A DNA stretch of 62,282 bases from the NCBI RefSeq assembly GCF_002013915.1, contig NZ_MBTF01000017.1, positions 1 through 62,282 of the forward strand, written 5' to 3'. Shown piece by piece: positions 6,994-16,853 of the stretch. Every line of letters starts with the position of its first letter. Position 1 is the stretch's first letter. The translations under genes and the position numbers were made by a program. Source of the DNA: Mucilaginibacter pedocola. Its GTDB lineage: Bacteria; Bacteroidota; Bacteroidia; Sphingobacteriales; Sphingobacteriaceae. The notes beneath the pieces were generated by a model. It had not been told where the DNA came from. It saw nothing but the letters and a program-made list of their open reading frames with translations, and ran no database searches.

Positions 6994-9900
6994 ATGAGAC
7001 CATTTCACGAAAGCCTAAAAAGCCATTGGTTATTAAAATTTGTGCAAAGCAGGCTCGCCCTCGCATGCTGCATCGTGGTGATGCTGTGTGCCATCGACAG
7101 GTCGGCATCGGCACAAACCAAAATAACCATTACAGGTACCGTTACCGATACTACCGGCCTTAAAATTATAGGCGCCAACTTAACCGCCGAGAACCGCAAG
7201 AACACCGGTACGGTAACCGATGTTAACGGTAACTTCGTTATCAACGCCGAGCCGGGTACCGTGTTCCGCGTTACCTATGTAGGTTATAAAGAAACCACAT
7301 TTACCGTGGTATCGGGCAAAACCACCTACCCAATTATTATTAAAGAAGCCAAAAACGAATTTAATGATGTAGTTGTAACGGCCTACGGCCGCAAACAACG
7401 TAAAGAAGCCGTGGTAGGTTCGGTAACCACCGTATCGCCGGGCGACCTGAAGATACCCGCAAGTAACCTAACTAATGCCTTGGCAGGGCAGGTAGCAGGC
7501 GTAATAGCCTACCAACCCAGCGGCCAGCCCGGGCAGGACAACTCTAACTTCTTCATCCGTGGTGTAACTACCTTCGGTTACAAAAAAGACCCGCTGATAC
7601 TGATAGATAACGTGGAGCTATCTACATCAGACCTTGCCCGTTTGCAGGTTGATGATATCGCCAGTTTCTCTATCCTGAAAGATGCTGCCTCTACCGCATT
7701 ATACGGTGCGCGTGGTGCCAACGGTGTTATCCTGGTATCAACCAAAGAGGGTAAAGTGGGCAAGCCAACCATCAACGCCCGTGTGGAGAACTCTTCTTCG
7801 CAATCTATAAAAAACCTCGAACTGGCGGACCCTATTACGTATATGCGCCTGTTCAACGAGGCTACCATTACCCGCGACCCGCTGAGCCCGCTGCCTTTCA
7901 GCCAAAACAAAATTATTGCCACCGAGGCAACTTTGGCCAAAGCTCCCGGCAGTAACGAATATGTATACCCGGCTGTTGACTGGATAAAAATGCTGTTTAA
8001 AGACCGCACCAACACCCAGCGTGCCGATATGAGTGTGAGCGGCGGCGGCGGCGTTGCCCGTTATTATGTATCAGGCTCTTACAACCTCGATCATGGTATA
8101 CTTCGCCAGGATATTAATAACAATAATAACAACAACGTAAACTTCAAAAATTACCAGTTACGTTCCAACGTAAACATCAACCTTACCAAATCTACCGAGA
8201 TGATCGTGAGGCTGTCGGGTACTTTTAACGAGTACAATGGCCCGCTTACATCGGATGCTTCCTTCTCTACCGATCTGTATAACTACGCCATGCACACCAG
8301 CCCGGTGTTGTTCCCGGCCTATTACCCGGCAGATGAAGCTAACCTGAACACCAAGCACATTTTGTTCGGGAACGCGGTAGCGCCCGGCAGTACGGCGCAA
8401 TCAAACAACATCGGCTACGTAAACCCTTACGCGCAATTGTTAAGGGGACACAAAAACTATTCACAATCGAGGATGTCAGCACAATTGGAACTGAACCAAA
8501 ACCTCGATTTTGTTACCCAGGGCTTGAATTTCCGCGGCTTGTTCCATACCAACCGCTTCTCGTACTTCCAGTCGCAAATGGGGTATTCACCCTTTTATTA
8601 CAATGTAGGTAGTTACGATAAAGCAAGCAACACCTATACGCTATCCTGGTTAAACTCTAACCCTGGCGCAGCTACCGAATACCTGAATTATTACCAGGAT
8701 GCCAACACCAGCCAGCTGAACACTTACCTGTACTTCCAGGGCGTAGTTGATTATAACCGCCGCTTTGGCGATCACAACCTCAGCGGATCGTTAATTGGTA
8801 CGCAACAGCAAACGCTTTACGGTAATGCCGGCTCATTGTTCACTTCATTACCTTATAGAAACTTAACCCTTGCAGGCCGCGCTACCTACTCGTTCAAAAG
8901 CCGCTACTTTTTAGAGTTCAACTTTGGTTACAATGGTACCGAGCGTTTCTCTAAAGAACATCGCTATGGTTTCTTCCCAACTATAGGTGGTTCGTGGATA
9001 GTATCTGATGAGAAGTTTTGGGGCGATGGGTTGTATTCGGTTATCTCGCGCATGAAACTTCGCGGTAGCTATGGTACGGTAGGTAACGACCAAATAGGTA
9101 ACGAACGTTTTTACTACCTATCGAGGTTGGATCTTAACGGCGGTAATCCTGCCACCTTTGGTACCAATAACGGCTATACACGCAATGGCGTAACAGTTTA
9201 CAATTACCCCAATACGGATATTACCTGGGAAACCTCGCGCCAGCTGAACTTAGGCGTGGAGCTTACCCTGTTTAAAAACTGGAATATTATTGCCGAGGTA
9301 TACAAATACCACCGCTACAATATCCTGCAAACACGTTCGGCCATACCTACTACTATGGGCTTGGAGAGCAACGTGAGCGCCAATTTTGGTACTGCCGATT
9401 CTAAAGGTATAGATATACAAACCGATTATAAGCAAACCCTGGGCAAAACCGGCTGGATACAAGGGCGCGGTAACTTCACCCTGGCACGAAGCACCTACGG
9501 CAAATACGAAGAGCCGCAATATGCCGAAGCGTACCGCTACCAAAGCGGGCAGCTTATTAACCGCAACTATGGTTACATAGCCGAGCGTTTGTTTGTTGAT
9601 GATAACGAGGCCGCCAACTCGCCAACCCAGATATTCTCTACCAACGGCATTGCGCCAAAAGGTGGCGACATTAAATACCGCGACCTTAATGGCGATGGCA
9701 AAATAGATGGTGCCGACCAAACCTTTATTGGTAACCCAACCGTGCCGCAAATTGTGTATGGCTACGGCGTGTCGGCAGGGTACAAGGGCTTTGATCTTTC
9801 GGCTTTTTTCCAGGGGCAGGCGCAGGTAAGCTTCTTTATCGATCCAAGCCGTACCAGTCCGTTCATCCAAAGCCCGGATGGTGCTTATGCCAGCGGCAAT

Positions 9901-10254
9901 ACCCAATTGCTTAAGGCCTTTGCAGATAACCACTGGAGCATAGATAACCAAAACCTGTATGCGCAATACCCGCGCCTTGGGGTTACCGGCAACCAGATTG
10001 AGAACAACAGGCAGGGCAGCACCTGGTGGATGCGCGATGGCAGCTTCCTTCGCTTGAAATCGGTAGAGTTTGGCTACACCATCCCGGCACGTATCTCTAA
10101 AAAGCTGAGCATGAGCAAAGCCCGCATCTACTTTAACGGCCTTAACCTATATACCTGGAGCGCCTTTAAACTTTGGGACCCCGAGGTTGGCGGCAATGGC
10201 TTTGCTTACCCAATACAAAAGGTGTTTAACATAGGCCTTAACGTAAACTTATAA
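6994..10254 (+). CDS. SusC/RagA-family TonB-dependent outer-membrane transporter
   Basis: This is the outer-membrane channel for glycan import. The 1086-residue protein has a long signal peptide ending at SASAQ (about 40), a carboxypeptidase-like beta-sandwich domain (about 45-125, ITGTVTDTTG to VTYVGYKE), a TonB-box region and plug (about 130-240, NALAGQVAGV, FFIRGVTTFG, SILKDAASTALYGARGANGV) and a large barrel ending in FNIGLNVNL. SILKDAxxxALYGxRGANGV is diagnostic of SusC. It heads an operon with SusD and two lipoproteins. A run of asparagine codons near 8115-8140 lies in an early barrel loop. There is no N-terminal STN domain, so transcriptional signalling through an anti-sigma factor is not expected. 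Confidence 0.96.
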   Translation: MRPFHESLKSHWLLKFVQSRLALACCIVVMLCAIDRSASAQTKITITGTVTDTTGLKIIGANLTAENRKNTGTVTDVNGNFVINAEPGTVFRVTYVGYKETTFTVVSGKTTYPIIIKEAKNEFNDVVVTAYGRKQRKEAVVGSVTTVSPGDLKIPASNLTNALAGQVAGVIAYQPSGQPGQDNSNFFIRGVTTFGYKKDPLILIDNVELSTSDLARLQVDDIASFSILKDAASTALYGARGANGVILVSTKEGKVGKPTINARVENSSSQSIKNLELADPITYMRLFNEATITRDPLSPLPFSQNKIIATEATLAKAPGSNEYVYPAVDWIKMLFKDRTNTQRADMSVSGGGGVARYYVSGSYNLDHGILRQDINNNNNNNVNFKNYQLRSNVNINLTKSTEMIVRLSGTFNEYNGPLTSDASFSTDLYNYAMHTSPVLFPAYYPADEANLNTKHILFGNAVAPGSTAQSNNIGYVNPYAQLLRGHKNYSQSRMSAQLELNQNLDFVTQGLNFRGLFHTNRFSYFQSQMGYSPFYYNVGSYDKASNTYTLSWLNSNPGAATEYLNYYQDANTSQLNTYLYFQGVVDYNRRFGDHNLSGSLIGTQQQTLYGNAGSLFTSLPYRNLTLAGRATYSFKSRYFLEFNFGYNGTERFSKEHRYGFFPTIGGSWIVSDEKFWGDGLYSVISRMKLRGSYGTVGNDQIGNERFYYLSRLDLNGGNPATFGTNNGYTRNGVTVYNYPNTDITWETSRQLNLGVELTLFKNWNIIAEVYKYHRYNILQTRSAIPTTMGLESNVSANFGTADSKGIDIQTDYKQTLGKTGWIQGRGNFTLARSTYGKYEEPQYAEAYRYQSGQLINRNYGYIAERLFVDDNEAANSPTQIFSTNGIAPKGGDIKYRDLNGDGKIDGADQTFIGNPTVPQIVYGYGVSAGYKGFDLSAFFQGQAQVSFFIDPSRTSPFIQSPDGAYASGNTQLLKAFADNHWSIDNQNLYAQYPRLGVTGNQIENNRQGSTWWMRDGSFLRLKSVEFGYTIPARISKKLSMSKARIYFNGLNLYTWSAFKLWDPEVGGNGFAYPIQKVFNIGLNVNL

Positions 10255-10278
10255 CCAGCACCATTTACACATAGTAAC

Positions 10279-12189
10279 ATGAAAAAGATATCGAAAATAA
10301 TATGCGTAATAACTGTACTGCTGCTGGGTAGTGGCTGCAAAAAGTACCTGGATGTTGCGCCGGATAATACAGGTACGCTGGAATATGCCTTCCGCAACCG
10401 TAACGAGGCCGAGAACTACCTGTTCACTTGCTACGCTACGCTGCAGCAATTGTACGATGCTACTGCAAACCCCGGTTTTGTTACCTCGGGAGAAATTGTT
10501 TACCCCAATAACTTAACCAAACACCCGCTTGACGAAACCGGCTTCGCCCTGCTGCGCGGAACGCAAAACAGCAGCAACCCGGGCCTCAACTTTTGGGATG
10601 GCGAAAACCACGGGCAGGCGATATTCCGCTCTATCCGCAGGTGCAACATTATGCTGGAGAATATTGATAAACCGGCCGACCTATCAACCAGCGAACGCAA
10701 ACGCTGGACGGCGGAGGTGAAATTCCTGAAAGCATACTACCATTACTACCTGGCGCGCATGTATGGGCCCATACCGCTCATCAAAACAAATTTGGATATC
10801 ACGGCCTCAACTGAGGAGATAAAAGTAAAACGCGCCACTGTCGACGAAACCTTCGCCTACATTGTAAGCCTGTTAGACGAAGCCGCGCCCGATCTACCAT
10901 CGGTTATCAGCAACCAGGTACAGGAGCTTGGCCGCATTACCAAACCCATTGCGCTATCTATTAAGGCCGAGGTATTGGCAACCGCTGCCAGTCCGCTGTT
11001 TAATGGCAACCCCGATTATGTTAGCCTGAAGAACAAAGACGGCGTAGCCCTCTTCCCGGCAACTTACGACGCTAATAAATGGAAACTGGCTGCAGATGCT
11101 GCCAAAGCTGCCATTACCGAGTGCGAAGGCGCAGGCATGAGGCTGTACAACTTCATCGCCCCGGCGAATATCACCGTACTGCCCGATTCGTTGCGCAAGG
11201 TGCTTACCCTGCAAAATGCCGTTACCGAAAAATGGGAGCTGAATACCGAACTGATATGGGCGCTAAACCCAACCTTTCCTTTCCAGGGCTATGCAACGCC
11301 GCGTTTAACCCAAAAAGGTGTGGTGAACATCTTCAGCAACCCATCGCTTTTTGCGGTGCCTATTGCTGTGCAGGAAATGTTTTACAGCGACAAAGGCGTG
11401 CCGATAAACGAGGATAAAACTTTTGATTATGCCGGTCGCTACTCTATTAAAACCGGCGATAATGCCAGCCGCTTTTATGTGGCCAATGGCTACTCTACCA
11501 TTAAAGAGCACTTTAACCGCGAGCCGCGTATGTACGCTAACATTGGTTTCGATGGCGGCATATGGTTCGGTAACGGTAAAGTGAATTTGACGGACTTGTA
11601 CCATGTTGAAGCGCGCGGTATCGAATCTTTTGCGGGCCCTAAAGATATCAACACGCTCAACATCACGGGCTACTGGCCCAAAAAACTGGTGAACTACCTG
11701 TCGGTTTACGATGATGGTTTCCAGGAGATAAGCTACCGTTTGCCCATGATGAGGCTTGCCGGTTTATACCTGCTATATGCCGAATGCGCTAACGAAGTTG
11801 ACGGCCCGGCAGGCGATGCCACCACCTATACTGATAGAGTGCGCACCAGGGCCGGCCTGCCCGGTGTGGTTACGGCATGGTCTACCTACTCTAACAATCC
11901 TAACAAACCGGCCACCAAAGATGGTATGCGCCAGATCATTCACCAGGAACGCCGCATCGAACTTTGTTTTGAGGCACAAAGCGGCTGGGACCTGCGCCGC
12001 TGGAAAGAGCTGCAAAGCGTTTTGAGCCAGCCCATACAGGGATGGAACCTTTACGAAACCCAGCCGGCCAATTATTACCAGCCACGTACGCTGTTCACAT
12101 CAGTATTCGGGGTGCGTAATTACTTGTGGCCGATAAAGGATCAGGACCTTATTGTGAACCCTAACCTGGTACAAAACTCCTACTGGTAG
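10279..12189 (+). CDS. SusD/RagB-family glycan-binding lipoprotein
   Basis: This is a surface lipoprotein that caps the SusC channel and binds the glycan. The signal peptide ends in a lipobox, LLLGSGC (Cys about 20), followed by KKYLDVAPDN, the usual SusD start. The N-terminal TPR-like region includes the RNRNEAENYLFTCYATLQQL helix and FLKAYYHYYLARMYGPIPLI, the classic SusD motif. The C-terminus has IIHQERRIELCFEAQSGWDLRRWK, another hallmark. At 636 residues it is at the long end for the family. It starts 24 bp after SusC in the same operon. Confidence 0.96.
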   Translation: MKKISKIICVITVLLLGSGCKKYLDVAPDNTGTLEYAFRNRNEAENYLFTCYATLQQLYDATANPGFVTSGEIVYPNNLTKHPLDETGFALLRGTQNSSNPGLNFWDGENHGQAIFRSIRRCNIMLENIDKPADLSTSERKRWTAEVKFLKAYYHYYLARMYGPIPLIKTNLDITASTEEIKVKRATVDETFAYIVSLLDEAAPDLPSVISNQVQELGRITKPIALSIKAEVLATAASPLFNGNPDYVSLKNKDGVALFPATYDANKWKLAADAAKAAITECEGAGMRLYNFIAPANITVLPDSLRKVLTLQNAVTEKWELNTELIWALNPTFPFQGYATPRLTQKGVVNIFSNPSLFAVPIAVQEMFYSDKGVPINEDKTFDYAGRYSIKTGDNASRFYVANGYSTIKEHFNREPRMYANIGFDGGIWFGNGKVNLTDLYHVEARGIESFAGPKDINTLNITGYWPKKLVNYLSVYDDGFQEISYRLPMMRLAGLYLLYAECANEVDGPAGDATTYTDRVRTRAGLPGVVTAWSTYSNNPNKPATKDGMRQIIHQERRIELCFEAQSGWDLRRWKELQSVLSQPIQGWNLYETQPANYYQPRTLFTSVFGVRNYLWPIKDQDLIVNPNLVQNSYW

Positions 12190-12222
12190 TATTTAATTTG
12201 AATAGCAAAAGCATAAGGATAT

Positions 12223-13467
12223 ATGAAAAAGATAAACAGATATTCCACAAAAACAGTGCTCTGGTTAGGGGTGCTGGCGCTGGCCATGCTTGCAGGCTCG
12301 TGCAAAAAGAACGAGGGGTATAATACCGAGCCGGTATCTAACGATAAAACAAAACCCGGCGTGATCACCAATATTAAGGTAGACAACTTTAATGGCGGTG
12401 CCAACATCACTTACGACCTGCCCAACTCGGATAATATTTTATACGTGCTGGCCAAGTATAATATTAACGATAAAACCGCACGCGAAACCAAATCGAGCTA
12501 CTACACCGATACCGTTAAGGTAGATGGTTTTGCGGCCGTGAAAGATTACGAAGTAACGCTTACCGTTGTAAGCCGCGCCAACGTATCGTCAGACCCGGTG
12601 AAGGTTACGGTGCATCCGCAAACGCCATTTTACAGGTTGATAAAACCAACTGTAACTATCACTAACGATTTTGGCGGCGTACACATAGAGGCCATGAACC
12701 CTAACCGTAAAGAAGTAGGGGTGATACTGATAGCATTGGATAAAACAACCAAGCAATTGGAGGTGGCTGACCAGCATTACACCAATACCGATACCATTGC
12801 TTATTCGGTGCGCGGGTTCGAGTCGGAGCCTACGCAATTCGGGGTTTACGTTACCGATAAATTTGGCAACCTGTCTGATACTACCGTGGTAACGCTAACG
12901 CCGCTGTTCGAGACCATGCTGGATAAATCAAAATTCTCGGTTTACCGCCAGCCAAGCGACAGCGAGATCGGCTACGGATGGAATTTACCTTACCTGTGGG
13001 ATGGTAAAACCGATGGCTACTCTAACGGGTGGCACACGCAGCCGGGCACAGGCAAACCAATGCAGGGGACCTTCGGCATAGGCGTGCTTACGCAACTGAG
13101 CCGTATTAAGATATGGGAACGCCCGCTGGAGTACGCCTTCTTCCATGGTAATCCTAAGAACTTCACCATCTGGGGTTCAGCCAAGGAGTCGCCTGCCGAT
13201 GTGGTGTTGCCACAGTCGGCACCGGGTGGTACTGTTGTGGGCGACTGGGTAAACCTCAGTAATTTCCGTTACCCTAACCCGCCGTCGGGCCTAACGCCGG
13301 GCTTCACTAATGCTGCCGACGAAAAGTTCGTGGCCGCCGGGGTCGATTTTGTTTTCCCCGCCACTGCACCGCCGGTTAAATACCTGCGCATTTTGGTGCA
13401 CGATACCTGGGGCAAGGGCGATGTTACCCACCTGATGGAAGTTAGCGTTTACGGTAAGCCACAGTAG
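12223..13467 (+). CDS. DUF4959/DUF5000-type surface lipoprotein of the SusCD operon
   Basis: This 414-residue lipoprotein (lipobox LAMLAGSC, Cys about 27) has an Ig-like N-terminal part (PGVITNIKVDNFNGGANITYDL), a second beta-sandwich, and a C-terminal discoidin-like (F5/8 type C) domain (about 240-414) with LWDGKTDGYSNGWHT and VKYLRILVHDTWGKG. Proteins of this layout often follow SusD and act as surface glycan-binding proteins. The function here is inferred from fold and position, and the ligand is probably the same glycan as that of the SusC/SusD pair. The family assignment is from memory of the motif pattern. Confidence 0.8.
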   Translation: MKKINRYSTKTVLWLGVLALAMLAGSCKKNEGYNTEPVSNDKTKPGVITNIKVDNFNGGANITYDLPNSDNILYVLAKYNINDKTARETKSSYYTDTVKVDGFAAVKDYEVTLTVVSRANVSSDPVKVTVHPQTPFYRLIKPTVTITNDFGGVHIEAMNPNRKEVGVILIALDKTTKQLEVADQHYTNTDTIAYSVRGFESEPTQFGVYVTDKFGNLSDTTVVTLTPLFETMLDKSKFSVYRQPSDSEIGYGWNLPYLWDGKTDGYSNGWHTQPGTGKPMQGTFGIGVLTQLSRIKIWERPLEYAFFHGNPKNFTIWGSAKESPADVVLPQSAPGGTVVGDWVNLSNFRYPNPPSGLTPGFTNAADEKFVAAGVDFVFPATAPPVKYLRILVHDTWGKGDVTHLMEVSVYGKPQ

Positions 13468-13491
13468 TAGATCATAATTAAACAAGCAATA

Positions 13492-14718
13492 ATGAAAAAG
13501 ATATTCAATATAGGCCTGTTCTGTAGCCTGGTGCTGGGCATGTTCGGCTGCAGTAAAAAGGATAAGGACTTTAAAGATTTCCTCGACAATAAGGAGGTTA
13601 CTTACCCGGGTTTGGTTACCAAAGTGAGGGCCAGATCGGGCAACCTGCGTGCTGCACTGGTTTGGAACCCAAGCCCGGATCCAAGCATCACCAAATACGT
13701 TATCTATTGGAACAATAAGGCAGATTCTATCATCCTTAACTCCACCAACCACAACACAGCAGATTCCATCACCGCCGTTATCCCGGGGCTGAATGAGTAT
13801 ATCTACTCGTTCACCATTTACTCCTACGATGCCAAGGGTAACCGCTCTATTCCGCTGGATGTGAATAATGTGAAGGTGTACGGCCCGCTCTACCAGGCAG
13901 GTTTGCTAAACCGTACGTATGATGCAGCTACCCCCTTTAGCGTAAGCGATAATGGCAATATCCGCCTCAACTTTTTACCGCGCGATACCAGCGTGGTAAA
14001 CGTGGGCACCGATATTAAATACACCAACCGCGCCGGGGTAGAAGTAGTAAAGCAATTGAACCCGGATAGCCTTGGAATTACGCTTACCGATTATAGATCG
14101 GGCGAGCCGGTGCAATTCCGTTCGGCCTACATTCCCGACCGTAACTCTATCGATACCTTTTATGTATCGAGCTATGGCGCTTTCCCAACTATTACCGGCA
14201 TAGCGCAGTGCGCAAAGTCCTTGTTCAGGGAGAACCGCTTGCCGGGCGATGCGGGTACCTACGAAGGGCAAACCAGCGTAAGCAAACTATGGGATGGCTC
14301 TAACGGTCCGCAAGGCTATCCCAATATATTCCACAGCGATGGCGATCACCCCATGCCGCATGCCATTACGTTTGATATGGGTAAGGTTTATAATAAGCTA
14401 ACTAGCTTTGAAGAAGTTGGCCGTAACTGCTGCAACAACCCCGACCAATTTGAGATATGGGGGATAAACAACATCAGCGGTGCCGAAACAAGCCTGTCGC
14501 CACGCGATGGCGGCTGGGCGGCCGAAATGCAGGCCAAAGGCTGGACACTGCTGAAAGATGTACGCCGCACAGATGATGGCCAGCAAGCCCAGAAATACGA
14601 CTTCGGCACGGTGCCGCCTGTACGTTACATCCGCGTGCGTATAAAACACGTTACCAGCGGCGATAACAACTACAGCAACATGAGCGAAATGACCTTTTGG
14701 AACGATGTACTCAATTAA
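13492..14718 (+). CDS. DUF4998-type surface lipoprotein with discoidin-like domain
   Basis: This 408-residue lipoprotein (LVLGMFGC lipobox, Cys about 20) has an N-terminal fibronectin-like region (ARSGNLRAALVWNPSPDPSITKYVIYW, DUF4998 style), a middle beta domain, and a C-terminal discoidin-like domain (about 265-408) with LWDGSNGPQGYPNIFHSDGDHPMPHAITFDMG and VRYIRVRIKHV. It is the last gene of the SusC operon, 24 bp after its neighbour. The two adjacent lipoproteins share a layout but are clearly different sequences. Surface glycan binding is the likely role. Confidence 0.8.
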   Translation: MKKIFNIGLFCSLVLGMFGCSKKDKDFKDFLDNKEVTYPGLVTKVRARSGNLRAALVWNPSPDPSITKYVIYWNNKADSIILNSTNHNTADSITAVIPGLNEYIYSFTIYSYDAKGNRSIPLDVNNVKVYGPLYQAGLLNRTYDAATPFSVSDNGNIRLNFLPRDTSVVNVGTDIKYTNRAGVEVVKQLNPDSLGITLTDYRSGEPVQFRSAYIPDRNSIDTFYVSSYGAFPTITGIAQCAKSLFRENRLPGDAGTYEGQTSVSKLWDGSNGPQGYPNIFHSDGDHPMPHAITFDMGKVYNKLTSFEEVGRNCCNNPDQFEIWGINNISGAETSLSPRDGGWAAEMQAKGWTLLKDVRRTDDGQQAQKYDFGTVPPVRYIRVRIKHVTSGDNNYSNMSEMTFWNDVLN

Positions 14719-14753
14719 CCCTAATTATATTTAGCCGATACACCCTGCCAATG

Positions 14754-14779
14754 AACCATCTTTTGCAAAAAGGGTGGTT
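14754..14779 (+). terminator. Hairpin after the SusCD operon
   Basis: AACCA and TGGTT flank CTTTT and AAAAG, giving an interrupted stem followed by TTTATTGGTTTT. It lies 36 bp after the last lipoprotein gene and fits the end of that transcript. Confidence 0.5.
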
Positions 14780-14824
14780 TATTGGTTTTAAAGAGCTTAA
14801 ATTCGTTGACCGCATGCCCTGATC

Positions 14825-14853
14825 ATAGCGATGGGTTTCAAACCCATCGCTAT
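14825..14853. repeat. Perfect inverted repeat before the esterase gene
   Basis: ATAGCGATGGGTTT and its exact reverse complement AAACCCATCGCTAT are separated by one base. The hairpin would have an 11-14 bp stem. There is no T-run after it, so it looks more like a small palindromic repeat unit than a terminator. Confidence 0.7.
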
Positions 14854-14918
14854 AAGTGGCCGGCGAGTCGACCAGGAGCCTCGAGCTTACAACAACGCCC
14901 AAGCACAACATACTACCC

Positions 14919-16853
14919 ATGCTAAAATACTGCCTTATATTCTGCCTATCCATCTGCTTTGCATTAACCGCCACCGCGCAGCAACAACCCGCCACCTGGA
15001 AGGGCTTCCAGCGCGTGAACTTCAGCATCGATGGGCATAGCGCTTATTATGTAAAGCCCAATAAGCCGCTGCAGGGTAATCCATGGGTATGGCGTTCATC
15101 TTTTGCTGATTGGCATACCGATGCGGATAGTATTTTGCTAACGCGAGGGATGTATGTGGCTTATATTGATGTAGATAACCAGTATGGCAGCCCGCAGGCC
15201 ATGCAGGTTTGGGATAAGTTTTATGCTTACCTGCTTAAGAATGCGGCGTTCAGCACCAAGCCATCTTTAGAGGCAGTGAGCCGGGGTGCTTTGTATGCTT
15301 ATGCCTGGGCAAAACGCAACCCCGATAAAGTGAGCTGCATTTATGGCGAAACCCCGGTTTGCGATATCAAAAGCTGGCCGGGCGGCAAGGGAGCTGGCAT
15401 GGGCGATACCGCATCGTGGAAACAGTTTAAGCAAGTATTCGGCTTTACTGAGGAGCAGGCTATTGCTTTTAAGGATAACCCGGTGGATAATTTAGAGGGT
15501 TTGGCCGCTTTCCATGTGCCATTGCTGCATTACATTAGCAATGCAGATAAACTGGTGCCTGTTGCCGAGAACTCCAATATTTTAGTGAAGAACTACCGCG
15601 CTCTGGGCGGCGAGACTACCGAGAAGGTGATAGATAAACAACCGCAGGAATTGTTCGGGCATCACTTCATTATCGAACATCCGGAAGATATTGCCGATTT
15701 CCTGATGAATAATGTTTACCCCGTGAAGTCGGTGTTTTCGTACAGCAATTATTTTAATAAGCGTAATGGGTTAAGCAACTTCCTGTACAAAGCCGCGAAG
15801 TTGAAAACGGCGACCGTTGCATTTTTGGGAGGTTCTATTACCTTCAATCCCGGTTGGCGTAATAAGGTGATGAGTTATTTGCAGGAAACTTACCCCGAAA
15901 CCAAATTCAAATTTATAATGGCGGGTATACCATCGCTGGGTAGTTTGCCGCATGTATTCCGTTTGCAGCGCGATGTGCTGGATTCAGGCAAAGTCGACTT
16001 GTTGTTTTTAGAGGCCGCCGTAAACGACCGCGTGAACGGCACCGATAGCATCACCCAGGTGCGCGATCTGGAAGGTATTGTCCGCCATGTTAAAAAGGCA
16101 AACCCTTCGGCGGATATCGTGCTGATGGAGTTCGCAGACCCGGATAAAACCAAAGACTATGCATCGGGCATAACACCAGTCGAGATAATCAATCACGAAA
16201 AGGTTGCCGCATACTATGGCCTGCCATCTATTAACATCGCCAAAGAGGTGCACGATAAACTGGCGAACAAAGAGTTCGATTGGGATAAGGATTTTAAAGA
16301 CCTGCATCCCGCGGCCTTTGGACAGGAACTGTACTTCGCCAACATCAAGACCCTGCTGCAACAATGCGCCGAAGAACCGGTATCCAAAATAAAGCTGAAG
16401 CCACTGCCAAAAATGTTGAATAAGGGCAGTTTTGTAAATGGCAGATATCTCGCTATCACCAACGCTAAACACGATGCCAACTGGAGTATCGACCCGAATT
16501 GGGTGCCCAAGGATGGATTGGATACACGCCCCGGTTTTGTGCATGTGCCCGTTTTGCAGGCCGATAGAGCAGGAGCGGAGCTAACGCTTAAGTTCACAGG
16601 CAGGGCTATAGGTATGGCCATTGTTTCGGGTGGGGATGCGGGGATAGTTTCATACACTATTGATGGTAAACCTTACAAAAACATTAACCTGTATACCCAA
16701 TGGAGCGGCTTTTTGCACCTGCCATGGTACCTGTTGTTTGATGGCGATCTGAAGCCCGGTGCGCATATCCTGAAACTGAAGATAACATCCAGCCACGATC
16801 CTAAAAGCAAAGGCACTGCCTGCCGTATTGTTAACTTTTTAAACAGTAAATAA
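14919..16853 (+). CDS. Secreted two-domain esterase: alpha/beta-hydrolase fused to SGNH hydrolase
   Basis: The start at 14919 gives a clean signal peptide (MLKYCLIFCLSICFALTATAQ); the longer frame from 14856 adds 21 residues with no signal character. The first domain (about 25-270) looks like an alpha/beta-hydrolase, with a nucleophile elbow AVSRG (Ser121), Asp in NADKLVP and His in FGHHFIIEHPED. The second (about 295-490) is SGNH/GDSL-like, with GGSIT (Ser306) and DLHP (Asp461, His463). A C-terminal beta-rich region of about 150 residues follows. Two esterase centres suggest removal of acetyl or other acyl groups from the glycan before the glycosidases act. Substrate and CAZy class are not settled. 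Confidence 0.78.
   Translation: MLKYCLIFCLSICFALTATAQQQPATWKGFQRVNFSIDGHSAYYVKPNKPLQGNPWVWRSSFADWHTDADSILLTRGMYVAYIDVDNQYGSPQAMQVWDKFYAYLLKNAAFSTKPSLEAVSRGALYAYAWAKRNPDKVSCIYGETPVCDIKSWPGGKGAGMGDTASWKQFKQVFGFTEEQAIAFKDNPVDNLEGLAAFHVPLLHYISNADKLVPVAENSNILVKNYRALGGETTEKVIDKQPQELFGHHFIIEHPEDIADFLMNNVYPVKSVFSYSNYFNKRNGLSNFLYKAAKLKTATVAFLGGSITFNPGWRNKVMSYLQETYPETKFKFIMAGIPSLGSLPHVFRLQRDVLDSGKVDLLFLEAAVNDRVNGTDSITQVRDLEGIVRHVKKANPSADIVLMEFADPDKTKDYASGITPVEIINHEKVAAYYGLPSINIAKEVHDKLANKEFDWDKDFKDLHPAAFGQELYFANIKTLLQQCAEEPVSKIKLKPLPKMLNKGSFVNGRYLAITNAKHDANWSIDPNWVPKDGLDTRPGFVHVPVLQADRAGAELTLKFTGRAIGMAIVSGGDAGIVSYTIDGKPYKNINLYTQWSGFLHLPWYLLFDGDLKPGAHILKLKITSSHDPKSKGTACRIVNFLNSK

Noticed and set aside
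9250..9966. A 238-codon open frame on the minus strand
   Set aside because: It lies fully inside the SusC gene, whose product matches the family along its whole length. It is a shadow frame.
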